Shown: positions 9,297 through 16,804 of the stretch, in pieces
Position numbering within the stretch: the first letter of the stretch is position 1
Layout of the letters: every line of letters begins with the position of its first letter
Made by a program: the position numbers and the translations under genes
From: Archangiaceae bacterium
GTDB lineage: Bacteria; Myxococcota; Myxococcia; Myxococcales; Myxococcaceae
Reading direction: 5' to 3'
DNA length: 64,000 bases
NCBI GenBank assembly: GCA_016714225.1
Contig: JADJNS010000019.1
Coordinates: forward strand, 248,001 to 312,000
Notes under the pieces: model-generated
Told to the model about the DNA's origin: nothing
The model's input: only the letters and a program-made list of their open reading frames with translations
The model's database searches: none

Positions 9297-12200
9297 ATGG
9301 GCGACGGGCTCTCGGCGCCGTTCATCAAGCGGCCCATCGCCACCTCGCTGCTGGCGGCGGCGGTGCTGCTGGGAGGCGCGGCGGCGTACAGCCAGCTCAC
9401 CATCGCGCCGCTGCCCAACGTCGACTTCCCCACCATCAACGTGAACGCGAACCTGCCCGGAGCGAGCCCCGAGACGATGGCGTCGGCGGTGGCGACTCCG
9501 CTCGAGCGGCGCTTCGGGCGCATCGCCGGCATCACCGAGATCACCTCGACCAGCACCCTGGGCTCGACCAGCATCACGCTGCAGTTCGACCTGAGCCGCA
9601 CCGCCGAGTCGGCCGGCCGCGACGTGCAGGCCGCCATCAACGCCGCCAGCTCGGAGCTGCCCACCAACCTGCCGCTGCGCCCCAACTTCAGAAAGGTGAA
9701 CCCCTCTGACGCGCCGATTCTGATTCTCTCGCTCACCTCGGCGTCGCTGCCGTTGAGCCAGGTGTTCGACGCGGCGAACACGGTGCTGGCGCAGAAGATT
9801 TCGCAGGTCGACGGCGTGGGGCAGGTGTTCGTGGGCGGCGGTCAGCAGCCGGCGGTGCGCATCGCCGCCGACCCGCTGGCGCTGGCGGGGGTCGGCCTCT
9901 CGCTCGAGGAGCTGCGCACCACCCTGGCGGCGAACACCTCGAACCAGCCCAAGGGCGTCATCTCGGGCGCGACGCAGGCGAGCTCCATCTCGACCAACGA
10001 CCAGCTCTTCGACGCCGCGGCGTGGCGTCGGGTCATCGTGCGGGTGAACGGCGACGAGCTGGTGCGGCTCTCTGACGTGGCGCAGGTCACCGACGACGTC
10101 GAGAACAACCGCACCGCGGCGTGGCTCGACGGCCGCCGCGCGGTGCTGCTCATCATTCGCCGCCAGCCGGGCGCGAACATCTTGGAGACCATCGAGCGCA
10201 TCAAGGCGCTGTTTCCGGTGCTGCGCACCTCGGTGTCGCCGGCCATCGAGCTCGACGTGGCGCTCGACCGCGCGCAGACCATTCGGGCCTCGGTGCGCGA
10301 CGTCGAGCGCACGCTGGTCATCTCGGTCGCGCTGGTGGTGCTGGTGGTGTTCGTGTTCTTGCGCTCGCTGCGCAGCACCGCGATACCCGCGGTGGCGGTG
10401 CCGCTCTCGCTGGTGGGCACCTTCGGAGCGATGTACCTGCTCGACTTCTCGCTCAACAACCTGTCGCTGATGGCGCTCACCATCGCCACCGGCTTCGTGG
10501 TCGACGACGCCATCGTGGTGACCGAGAACATCACCCGCTACCTCGAGCAGGGCCTGCGGCCGGTCGAGGCGGCGCTCAAGGGCGCGAAGCAGATCGGCTT
10601 CACGATTCTGAGCATCACCGTCTCGTTGATCGCCGTCTTCATACCGCTGCTGTTGATGGGCGGTGTGGTGGGCCGGCTGTTCCGCGAGTTCTCCATCACC
10701 CTGGCGGTGAGCATCGCCATCTCGGCGGTGGTGTCGCTGACGCTGACCCCGGTGATGTGCGCGACGCTGCTGAGGCGCGGCGACGGCGGCCACGGGCGGC
10801 TGGCGCAGGCGGTCGAGCGCGGCTTCGAGCGGGTGGTGAGCGGCTACGGGCGCGCGCTGACCTGGGTGCTCGACCACCGGCGGCTGATGCTGGTGGTCAC
10901 CGTGGCGCTGGCCAGCGCGGCGGTGGCGCTGTTCGTGACGGTGCCGAAAGGGCTCTTCCCCCAGCAAGACACCGGGCAGCTGCAGGGCTTCACCGAGGGG
11001 CCGCAAGACGTGTCGTTCACCTCGATGCGCGAGCGGCAAGAGAAGGTGCTGGCGGTGCTCTCGAAAGAGCCGAACGTGAAGCACGCGGTGGCGTTCATCG
11101 GGGGCTTCGGCGCGGGCAACACCGGCAACCTGTTCGTGGCGCTCGAAGACATGCCGCCACGCAAGCAGACGGCAGACGAAATCATCGGCAAGCTGCGCCC
11201 CCAGCTGGGCAAGGTCGAAGGCATCGCCACCTTCTTGCAGGCGGGGCAGGACCTGCGCCTGGGCGGCCGCGGGTCGCGCACGCAGTACCAGTACACCTTG
11301 CAGGACGCGAGCCTCGACGAGCTGCGCGAGTGGGCGCCCCGGGTGTTCGAGCGGCTGAAGAAGGTCGAGCAGCTGCGCGACGTGGCGACCGACCAGCAGA
11401 CCGCGGGGCTGAAGCTGCAGTTCACCGTCGACCGCGACACCGCCGCGCGGCTGGGCGTCACCCAGCAGGCGATCGACGACACGCTCTACGACGCGTTCGG
11501 CCAGCGGCAGATCGCGACCACCTTCACCCAGCTGAACCAGTACCGGGTGGTGCTCGAGGTGTCGCCGCAGTACCGCGCCAGCGCCGCGGGCCTGGGCTCG
11601 CTGTACGTGCGCACGAATCTGGGCACGCTGGTGCCGCTGGCGTCGCTGGGCACCAGCGCGCCGGGGGTGCTGCCGCTCTCCATCAACCACCAGGGGCAGT
11701 TTCCGGCCACCACGCTCTCGTTCAACCTCGCGCCGGGCGTGGCGCTGGGCGACGCGGTCGACGCGATTCACGCGGCCGAGGCCGAGATTGGGTTGCCGGC
11801 GAGCGTGAAGGCGGGGTTTCAGGGCACCGCGAAGGCGTTCAGCGATTCACTCGCGAGCCAGCCGCTGCTGATTCTGATGGCGCTGCTGGTCGTCTACATC
11901 GTGCTGGGCGTGCTCTACGAGAGCTACGTGCACCCCATCACCATTCTGTCGACGCTGCCGTCGGCGGGGGTGGGAGCGCTGGTGGCGCTGATGGTGTTCG
12001 GCATCGACCTGAGCATCATCGCGATGGTGGGGCTGATTCTGCTGGTGGGCATCGTGAAGAAGAACGCCATCATGATGATCGACTTCGCCATCGAGGCCGA
12101 GCGCGACCACGGCAAGAGCCCGCGCGACGCCATCTACCAGGCGTGCCTGTTGCGCTTTCGGCCCATTCTGATGACCACCATGGCCGCGCTGCTCGGCGCG

Positions 12201-12377
12201 CTGCCGCTCGCGTTCGGCACCGGCATGGGCTCGGAGCTGCGCAAGCCGCTGGGCGTCGCCATCGTCGGCGGGCTGCTCGTCTCGCAGCTGCTCACCATGT
12301 TCACCACCCCGGTGGTCTACCTCGCGCTCGACCGCTTCTCGCGCCGCAAGCGCGTCAGCGTGCCGGCCGAGGCGTAG
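9297..12377 (+). CDS. RND efflux permease (MdtC/MdtB-like), intact
   Basis: A 1,026-aa inner-membrane RND transporter, normal length for the HAE1 family. It starts MGDGLSAPFIKRPIATSLL two bases after the upstream permease stop. The first transmembrane helix is followed by the porter domain, then the relay motif GFVVDDAIVVTENI in TM4, the second porter half, and the C-terminal helices (ILSTLPSAGVGALVALMVFG, VGIVKKNAIMMIDFAIEAE, MTTMAALLGALPLAFG). Both permeases are about the same length and clearly similar, as in MdtB/MdtC, which form a heterotrimer. If the partner gene is really broken, this protein would have to work as a homotrimer. Confidence 0.93.
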   Translation: MGDGLSAPFIKRPIATSLLAAAVLLGGAAAYSQLTIAPLPNVDFPTINVNANLPGASPETMASAVATPLERRFGRIAGITEITSTSTLGSTSITLQFDLSRTAESAGRDVQAAINAASSELPTNLPLRPNFRKVNPSDAPILILSLTSASLPLSQVFDAANTVLAQKISQVDGVGQVFVGGGQQPAVRIAADPLALAGVGLSLEELRTTLAANTSNQPKGVISGATQASSISTNDQLFDAAAWRRVIVRVNGDELVRLSDVAQVTDDVENNRTAAWLDGRRAVLLIIRRQPGANILETIERIKALFPVLRTSVSPAIELDVALDRAQTIRASVRDVERTLVISVALVVLVVFVFLRSLRSTAIPAVAVPLSLVGTFGAMYLLDFSLNNLSLMALTIATGFVVDDAIVVTENITRYLEQGLRPVEAALKGAKQIGFTILSITVSLIAVFIPLLLMGGVVGRLFREFSITLAVSIAISAVVSLTLTPVMCATLLRRGDGGHGRLAQAVERGFERVVSGYGRALTWVLDHRRLMLVVTVALASAAVALFVTVPKGLFPQQDTGQLQGFTEGPQDVSFTSMRERQEKVLAVLSKEPNVKHAVAFIGGFGAGNTGNLFVALEDMPPRKQTADEIIGKLRPQLGKVEGIATFLQAGQDLRLGGRGSRTQYQYTLQDASLDELREWAPRVFERLKKVEQLRDVATDQQTAGLKLQFTVDRDTAARLGVTQQAIDDTLYDAFGQRQIATTFTQLNQYRVVLEVSPQYRASAAGLGSLYVRTNLGTLVPLASLGTSAPGVLPLSINHQGQFPATTLSFNLAPGVALGDAVDAIHAAEAEIGLPASVKAGFQGTAKAFSDSLASQPLLILMALLVVYIVLGVLYESYVHPITILSTLPSAGVGALVALMVFGIDLSIIAMVGLILLVGIVKKNAIMMIDFAIEAERDHGKSPRDAIYQACLLRFRPILMTTMAALLGALPLAFGTGMGSELRKPLGVAIVGGLLVSQLLTMFTTPVVYLALDRFSRRKRVSVPAEA

Positions 12378-12417
12378 CGCAATCGGTGGCGCCCGGAGCT
12401 TCCGGAGCGCGACGAGG

Positions 12418-12783
12418 TCACGGTCGCGACGTTGGAGTGAACGTCGCGATCTGCCAGACGTTGCCCCACCGGTCTTCGACCATGCCGCGGCGGTCACCGT
12501 AGGGAGTGTCGATCGGCGCCTCGAGCGACCGCGCTCCGGCCTCGACCGCGCGTCGCCACGTCGCGTCGGCGTCGGCGACGTAGACGTATAGAAACGCCGG
12601 CGTCGCCGGCCGCGGCCCAACCCCGCTCAGCATCACGTTCGAGTCACCGATGCGCAGCACTGCCGGGCGGCCCGGGTGAACGTCTCCGGTCGCCCCGAAG
12701 ACGGTGCGAAGAAACGACGCCAACCCTTCGACGTCGGCGGTCACGATGCGGGGCGTGAGAATCGACCAGCCGTCAGGCTTCAT
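12418..12783 (-). CDS. VOC-family (glyoxalase/bleomycin resistance fold) protein
   Basis: A 121-aa single-domain protein with the beta-alpha-beta-beta-beta layout of the vicinal oxygen chelate fold. It opens with WSILTPRIVTADVEGLASFLRTVFG and ends with the characteristic DTPYGDRRGMVEDRWGNVWQIAT block. Such proteins of this length often act on small electrophiles or antibiotics, but substrate cannot be read from sequence. The ATG at 12781-12783 (MKPDGW) begins the domain exactly. It sits tail-to-tail with the RND operon (41-bp gap) and just downstream of a decayed TIGR02265 gene. Confidence 0.88.
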   Translation of the reverse strand: MKPDGWSILTPRIVTADVEGLASFLRTVFGATGDVHPGRPAVLRIGDSNVMLSGVGPRPATPAFLYVYVADADATWRRAVEAGARSLEAPIDTPYGDRRGMVEDRWGNVWQIATFTPTSRP

Positions 12784-12792
12784 CGACACACC

Positions 12793-13042
12793 CAGGCGCC
12801 CCACCGCGCGCGGTAGCAAGCACGCCGGCGATGAGCCGGCGCCCCGCGTCGCACAGCGTGCGCAGCACTTTGAGCCAGGTGCCCAGGGGGAAGGCCGGCA
12901 GAAACGGGTGGTCGAGGTCGACTCCGTCGGCGGCCAGCTGGCGTTTGAGCGGCGGGGTGATGCGGTCTGAGTACGCGCGCACCAGCAACGCCTCGAAGGT
13001 GGTGGCGAACAACAGTCGCTGGTCCGAGGTCGCGGCGAGCAT
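12793..13042 (-). pseudogene. decayed TIGR02265/DUF2378 gene copy
   Basis: The first 50 or so codons (MLAATSDQRLLFATTFEALL ... HPFLPAFPLGTWLKVLRT) are nearly identical to the intact gene at 18837-19403. After that, about 42 bases are deleted between VLRT and the LCDAGRRLIAG segment. A second, large deletion then joins IAG to the last codons of the gene in the wrong frame (the CYRARWGA end is still readable in another frame). The parental TAG stop is changed to TGG at 12792-12794. The remaining frame of about 90 codons ends at 12773 inside the VOC gene start. This is a degenerate duplicate, unlikely to be functional. Confidence 0.75.
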
Positions 13043-13307
13043 GGTCGAGCACGGTAGCACCGCTGCGCGAGCCGCTCGGCGTCGCGCCGCTGTTCACCGC
13101 TCGCCACCCCGGTGGTGCACCTCGCGCTCGAGCGCTTCTCGCGCCCGCCGACGTGCACCGCGTGTCGATGTTCCGCCCGCAGCCTGCTGCCCCTACGCGG
13201 CAGCATCGCCTCGGCAAGAGGTGCCCGCCCGACCGTCACCTGCCGGAGGCTCCCCGTCGCTTGCACGGGGGGGAGTCTGCGTGTCGCCGTGCCGGCCGAG
13301 GCGTGAG

Positions 13308-13388
13308 GCGCCTGCGGCGCAAGACGCCGACGGCGACCACGCCGAGCGCCCACCCGCCCGCGGACAGCGCTTCGGTGCAGCCGCACCC
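13308..13388 (-). other. out-of-frame MYXO-CTERM sorting signal
   Basis: On the minus strand this stretch reads GCGCTEALSAGGWALGVV followed by AVGVLRRRR: a Gly-Cys-Gly-Cys motif, a short hydrophobic helix and an Arg cluster, the layout of the MYXO-CTERM sorting domain that directs proteins to the outer surface in myxobacteria. It follows the 3' end of the secreted protein at 13441-15831 but in a different frame. Removing one base from the four-C run at 13458-13461 would join them without a stop. Confidence 0.65.
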
Positions 13389-13440
13389 CACCTGCAGCCT
13401 GCGCTCCGTGGCGACGGCGTCGCCTCCGCCACTGCCTGCA

Positions 13441-15831
13441 CTACCGCCAGCGCTGCGCCCCGCTCCCTGCACTGCCACCGCTGCCACCGCTGCCACCGCT
13501 GCCACCGCTGCCACCGCTGCCACCGCTGCCACCGCTGCCACCGCTGCCACCGCTGCCACCGCTGCCACCGCTGCTGCCGCCGTCGAGCGGCCCGGCGTCA
13601 CCGGTCGAGGCATCGGGCGGGCCCACGACGGCGCCCCCATCTGACGAGCACGCGCCAGCGATGCACAGCCACGACGCACACTCGGCCTCCGCGGTGCACG
13701 GGGTGCCAGCGGGCTGGCCGCTGGTCAAAAGCCGTCGCAAGAAGGTGCGCAAGGTGCCCCGGTCGCCGCGGCTGTAGCTGACGAGCACCGCGCCGCCATC
13801 GAGCACCACCGCGCCGTACCCCGTCGCTGCCAGGCGCGTTCGGTCGACCGTGCCCCCGTCGAGCTCGAAGGTCATCAGCCAACCCGTCGCGCCGGCCAGC
13901 ACGCCGGGGTGACCGTCCCAGCTGAACTGCGACACGCCGGTGGAGAAGCTCGCGTCGGGCGCGGGGCTGAGCCCGCCGGGGTCGCGAACCTGGCCGGCGG
14001 GCGAGACGCGGGCCCAGCGCAGCTCGGGCCCCACCCAGGTGACCGACCAGTCGCCGGCGAAGGTCGAGACGTCGGGGTACAGCCCGTTGCCGAAGGTGAG
14101 CACGCCCGCGTCAGAGACCACCCGCGAGCCCACCAAGACCACCCCGCGAATCGTGGGAGCGGTCGAGTCGTTCCACACCACCAGCGAGTTGCCTCCCTGC
14201 CCGCTCACCGAGGGCGAGACCTGGTCGTCGGTGCGCACCGCGATGGCGAACCCTCCGGGGTCGAGGTTCACCCCGGCGGGCGAGATGCGCGCCCCCTGGA
14301 GGTCGTAGCCGGTTGCGCCGCCGCTGGTGACCGACCACACCACCAGCGTGTTGGTGCCATCGAACGAGGCCGAGGGAGAACGCATGTTGCCTGACCCCAG
14401 CGCAAAGCCGCCGTCTTCGATGACCGCTCCGTCGACCCGCACGCGGGCGGCGTAGGCGCGGGGAGTCAGGAACGACAGCCGGTCGTCTTGCCATGCCACC
14501 ACGAACTGGGTGCCGTCCCACGCCACGGTCGGCTCAGACTGGTCTCCGGCAGCGCCACAGATGCGAATGCCGTTCGGGTCGAGCACCGCGCCGGTCGAAT
14601 CGAGGCGCGTGCCATAGATGTCCGAGCCCGCGTCGGAGCGGTCGTCTGCCCAGACCAGCAGCGAGAGCGCGCCGTTGGTGGCCAGCGCCGGGAACTGCTG
14701 CTCGTTCGCCCGTGAGCTGACCACCCACGAGCCGGGGTTGGCCGCACCCGAGGCCGACACCCAGGTTCCCCGCAGGTGGTTCTGGGGAAAGCTGCCGTTT
14801 TCGTCGCTCCACACCACCACGAAGCCGCCGTCGCCAGCGCCGACGCGAGGGGACATCTGGGACTGGGGGCCAGCGGCCACCGAGATGCCTGTGGGGTCGA
14901 GCACCTGCCCCACCGGGGTGATGCGCGCCGCCGAGACGTCCGAGCCTTCTTCGTAGGCGACCAGGTAGTGGGTGCCTCCCCACGCCAGCGACGGGGCCTG
15001 CGAGACCCCGCCGATGGCCAGCGGGGGCGCGTCGAGCGCCAGCAGCTGGGTGTCGACGCGGGTGGCCCGCACGCGGCCCGCACCGAGGAACCCATCGCTC
15101 CACGCCACCAGCGAGCCGGCTCCGCTCGAGGCGAGCTGCAGGTCTCGCGGCCGCCCGGCATCGGCCACCAGCAGCACGCCCCCGGGGTCGCGCACCGTGC
15201 CGGTCAGCGGGTCCCAACGGGCGGCGCGCACCGTCGCGCCCTGCAGCCAGGTCAAGACGAACGAGGCCCCGTCGAAGGAGATGCGCGCGCCCGTCTGAGG
15301 CGAAGAGGCGAGCGGCACCGGCGCCGGGTCGAGCAGCCCACCGGCAGAGGTGAAGCGGGCGCCGACGAGGTCGCCGCTGCCGCCGTCGCCGGCGCCCCAG
15401 ATGGCGGCGAACCGGGTGCCGTCGAACGCCAGGCTGGGGGTCTGCGCGGTGGGGTCGGCGGTGAGGAGCTGCGGGGTACCAACGGGAGCCCCGGCTGACG
15501 AGAAGCGGTGCACGTACAGCCCCTGTAAGGGGTGCCGAAGCGCCACCACCAGCCCGGCTCCATCGGGCAGCAGCTGCGAGGCGCTGGCGTACGTCGACAG
15601 CGAAATCGCTCCGATGTCGATGAGACCGCTGGCCGGGTCGAAGTGGGTGCCGCTCAGGCCACCCAAGTCCCAGGTGATGAAGAAGGTGCCGCCGCTGTAC
15701 ACCACGCTGTTGGCCGACCCGGTCGGCTGCGGCACCGCTCTCGGAGCGCCGCTCTCAATCTCGGGCGAGAGATAGAGCCCCTGCGCGACGGCCTGGGTTG
15801 CGACGAGCGCGAGGGCCAGCGCGGTGCGCAT
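13441..15831 (-). CDS. secreted repeat protein with Gly-Gly-Ser tail
   Basis: A 796-aa protein with a signal peptide (MRTALALALVATQAVAQG, cleavage after AVA). The body is made of about twelve repeats of 45-55 residues built on the pattern GxxFVVxWxD ... RxxPxGxxLDPxGxxI (for example TQFVVAWQDD, NTLVVWSV, THYLVAYEEG), probably beta-propeller or beta-sandwich blades. A Cys pair module (TPCTAEAECASWLCIAGAC) follows, then 11 Gly-Gly-Ser units. It ends abruptly in GAQRWR; a MYXO-CTERM tail lies just downstream in another frame, so the natural C-terminus is probably surface-sorting. The same repeat type occurs in the N-terminal half of the giant protein at 42611-48373. Confidence 0.8.
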   Translation of the reverse strand: MRTALALALVATQAVAQGLYLSPEIESGAPRAVPQPTGSANSVVYSGGTFFITWDLGGLSGTHFDPASGLIDIGAISLSTYASASQLLPDGAGLVVALRHPLQGLYVHRFSSAGAPVGTPQLLTADPTAQTPSLAFDGTRFAAIWGAGDGGSGDLVGARFTSAGGLLDPAPVPLASSPQTGARISFDGASFVLTWLQGATVRAARWDPLTGTVRDPGGVLLVADAGRPRDLQLASSGAGSLVAWSDGFLGAGRVRATRVDTQLLALDAPPLAIGGVSQAPSLAWGGTHYLVAYEEGSDVSAARITPVGQVLDPTGISVAAGPQSQMSPRVGAGDGGFVVVWSDENGSFPQNHLRGTWVSASGAANPGSWVVSSRANEQQFPALATNGALSLLVWADDRSDAGSDIYGTRLDSTGAVLDPNGIRICGAAGDQSEPTVAWDGTQFVVAWQDDRLSFLTPRAYAARVRVDGAVIEDGGFALGSGNMRSPSASFDGTNTLVVWSVTSGGATGYDLQGARISPAGVNLDPGGFAIAVRTDDQVSPSVSGQGGNSLVVWNDSTAPTIRGVVLVGSRVVSDAGVLTFGNGLYPDVSTFAGDWSVTWVGPELRWARVSPAGQVRDPGGLSPAPDASFSTGVSQFSWDGHPGVLAGATGWLMTFELDGGTVDRTRLAATGYGAVVLDGGAVLVSYSRGDRGTLRTFLRRLLTSGQPAGTPCTAEAECASWLCIAGACSSDGGAVVGPPDASTGDAGPLDGGSSGGSGGSGGSGGSGGSGGSGGSGGSGGSGGSGGSAGSGAQRWR
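13474..13572. repeat. 9-bp tandem repeat, 11 copies
   Basis: Eleven perfect copies of GCCACCGCT in a row. On the minus strand they encode Gly-Gly-Ser units in the linker of the secreted protein at 13441-15831. The unit is a multiple of three, so copy-number change would vary linker length without shifting frame. Confidence 0.95.
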
Positions 15832-15903
15832 CGGCTCGAGCTTACGTCACCCGCTCCGTTTGGCTTCGCAATCGCGGGTCGCTCACCGAGGCGTGAGCGT
15901 CGG

Positions 15904-16677
15904 CTAGAACGCCTGGCCGACGGTCACGTACTCCGAGCGCACCTTCTGGGGCGTCGAGCCGTTGATGCCGGTGTTCGCCACGAACGTGTACGTCTTGCTC
16001 AGGTCGAGGCTCACGAGGGGAATCTGCAGGCTGTAGCTCTGCGTCTTCTGACCCCGGCGCACCTCGCTGTTCTCGAGCGTGGGGTTGGCGACGGTGGCGA
16101 CCTTCTTGTTGGTGCCCTGCTCGTAGACGTCGATGCTCTTCACCTGGAAGGTCGGCGGGGCGTCGGCGAAGCCGACACCCGAGACCCGCACCGTCGCGTT
16201 GGCGTTCTTCGCACCGGGGCCGGGGCCCGGCTTGCTGTCGACCCAGATTTCCGACTCGACCTGTGCGCTGGCGTTGTTCGCGCTGATGCTGGTGGGAATC
16301 TTCGCCGGGTCGATGCTCGGAGTACCGCCCGTGCCCGGCGCCTTCGAGATGCCGATGGTCCGACTGCTCCCCAGACGCCCGATGACGTGCGCCTCGTAGC
16401 CCTTGGGCAGCGCGGCGCGCAGCTTTCGCAGCACCGACGCCCCGGTGTCACCCTCGCTCAGGGGCAGCGAGACCGACTTGCCGTCGAAGCCGAGCTTCAG
16501 CCGCGACGCGGTGATGCCGTTGTTCGACGCCGTGCCCGAGACCTTGAAGCCGAACGCCGTCTGGGTCGCCTTCAGCGTCGGGTCGTTCTCTTGCACGCTC
16601 ACCTTGAGCAGGTGGGTGATGCGCCGGGCCTGGTCGGTGAGGCGGGTCAGCGCGGTCTTGATCGGTTGGGTGTTCAT
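15904..16677 (-). CDS. hypothetical protein, 257 aa
   Basis: No signal peptide or membrane segment. The N-terminal 30 residues are helical and charged (MNTQPIKTALTRLTDQARRI). The middle part is beta-rich, with FKVSGTASNNGITASRLKLG and a Pro-Gly linker (KPGPGPGAK). The C-terminal half (NATVRVSGVGFADAPPTFQV ... KTYTFVANTGINGS) resembles a beta-sandwich. The ATG at 16675-16677 is the only good start. I do not recognise the family. Flanked by secreted proteins but itself apparently cytoplasmic or exported by a signal I cannot see. Confidence 0.72.
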   Translation of the reverse strand: MNTQPIKTALTRLTDQARRITHLLKVSVQENDPTLKATQTAFGFKVSGTASNNGITASRLKLGFDGKSVSLPLSEGDTGASVLRKLRAALPKGYEAHVIGRLGSSRTIGISKAPGTGGTPSIDPAKIPTSISANNASAQVESEIWVDSKPGPGPGAKNANATVRVSGVGFADAPPTFQVKSIDVYEQGTNKKVATVANPTLENSEVRRGQKTQSYSLQIPLVSLDLSKTYTFVANTGINGSTPQKVRSEYVTVGQAF

Positions 16678-16804
16678 TGCTGCGATTGTCGGCAGCCGCC
16701 TCGCGCGAGTGCTTCTTCACGCACGAAGACCCATCACTTCTGCTCATTCGAGCCCACAGCAGCCCGCTCTCGCGCTCTCGAAAAATGCGAAGCGCGTGGG
16801 GCCG

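Larger units (their letters stand above)
12784..13440. other. scrap region without an intact gene
   Basis: Besides the decayed TIGR02265 copy, 13104-13146 closely matches the end of the intact RND permease gene (12304-12346, coding TPVVYLALDRFSRR), and 13280-13307 matches its last 28 bases (12350-12377, ending GCCGGCCGAGGCGT). The two scraps lie in the same order and strand as in the gene, separated by about 130 bp of unrelated DNA. Positions 13308-13388, read on the minus strand, encode a MYXO-CTERM-like tail that is out of frame with the secreted protein at 13441-15831. No intact gene is visible here. Confidence 0.6.

Noticed and set aside
9183..11771. 860-codon minus-strand open frame inside the second RND permease.
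   Set aside because: Same shadow composition, no domain; the plus-strand gene is intact.
12377..12417. Possible terminator after the RND operon (CCGGAGCTTCCGG-like symmetry).
   Set aside because: Short stem and no T-run; not distinguishable from background at this GC content.
13474..13572. CRISPR-like array.
   Set aside because: Contiguous 9-bp units without spacers; it is a coding tandem repeat.
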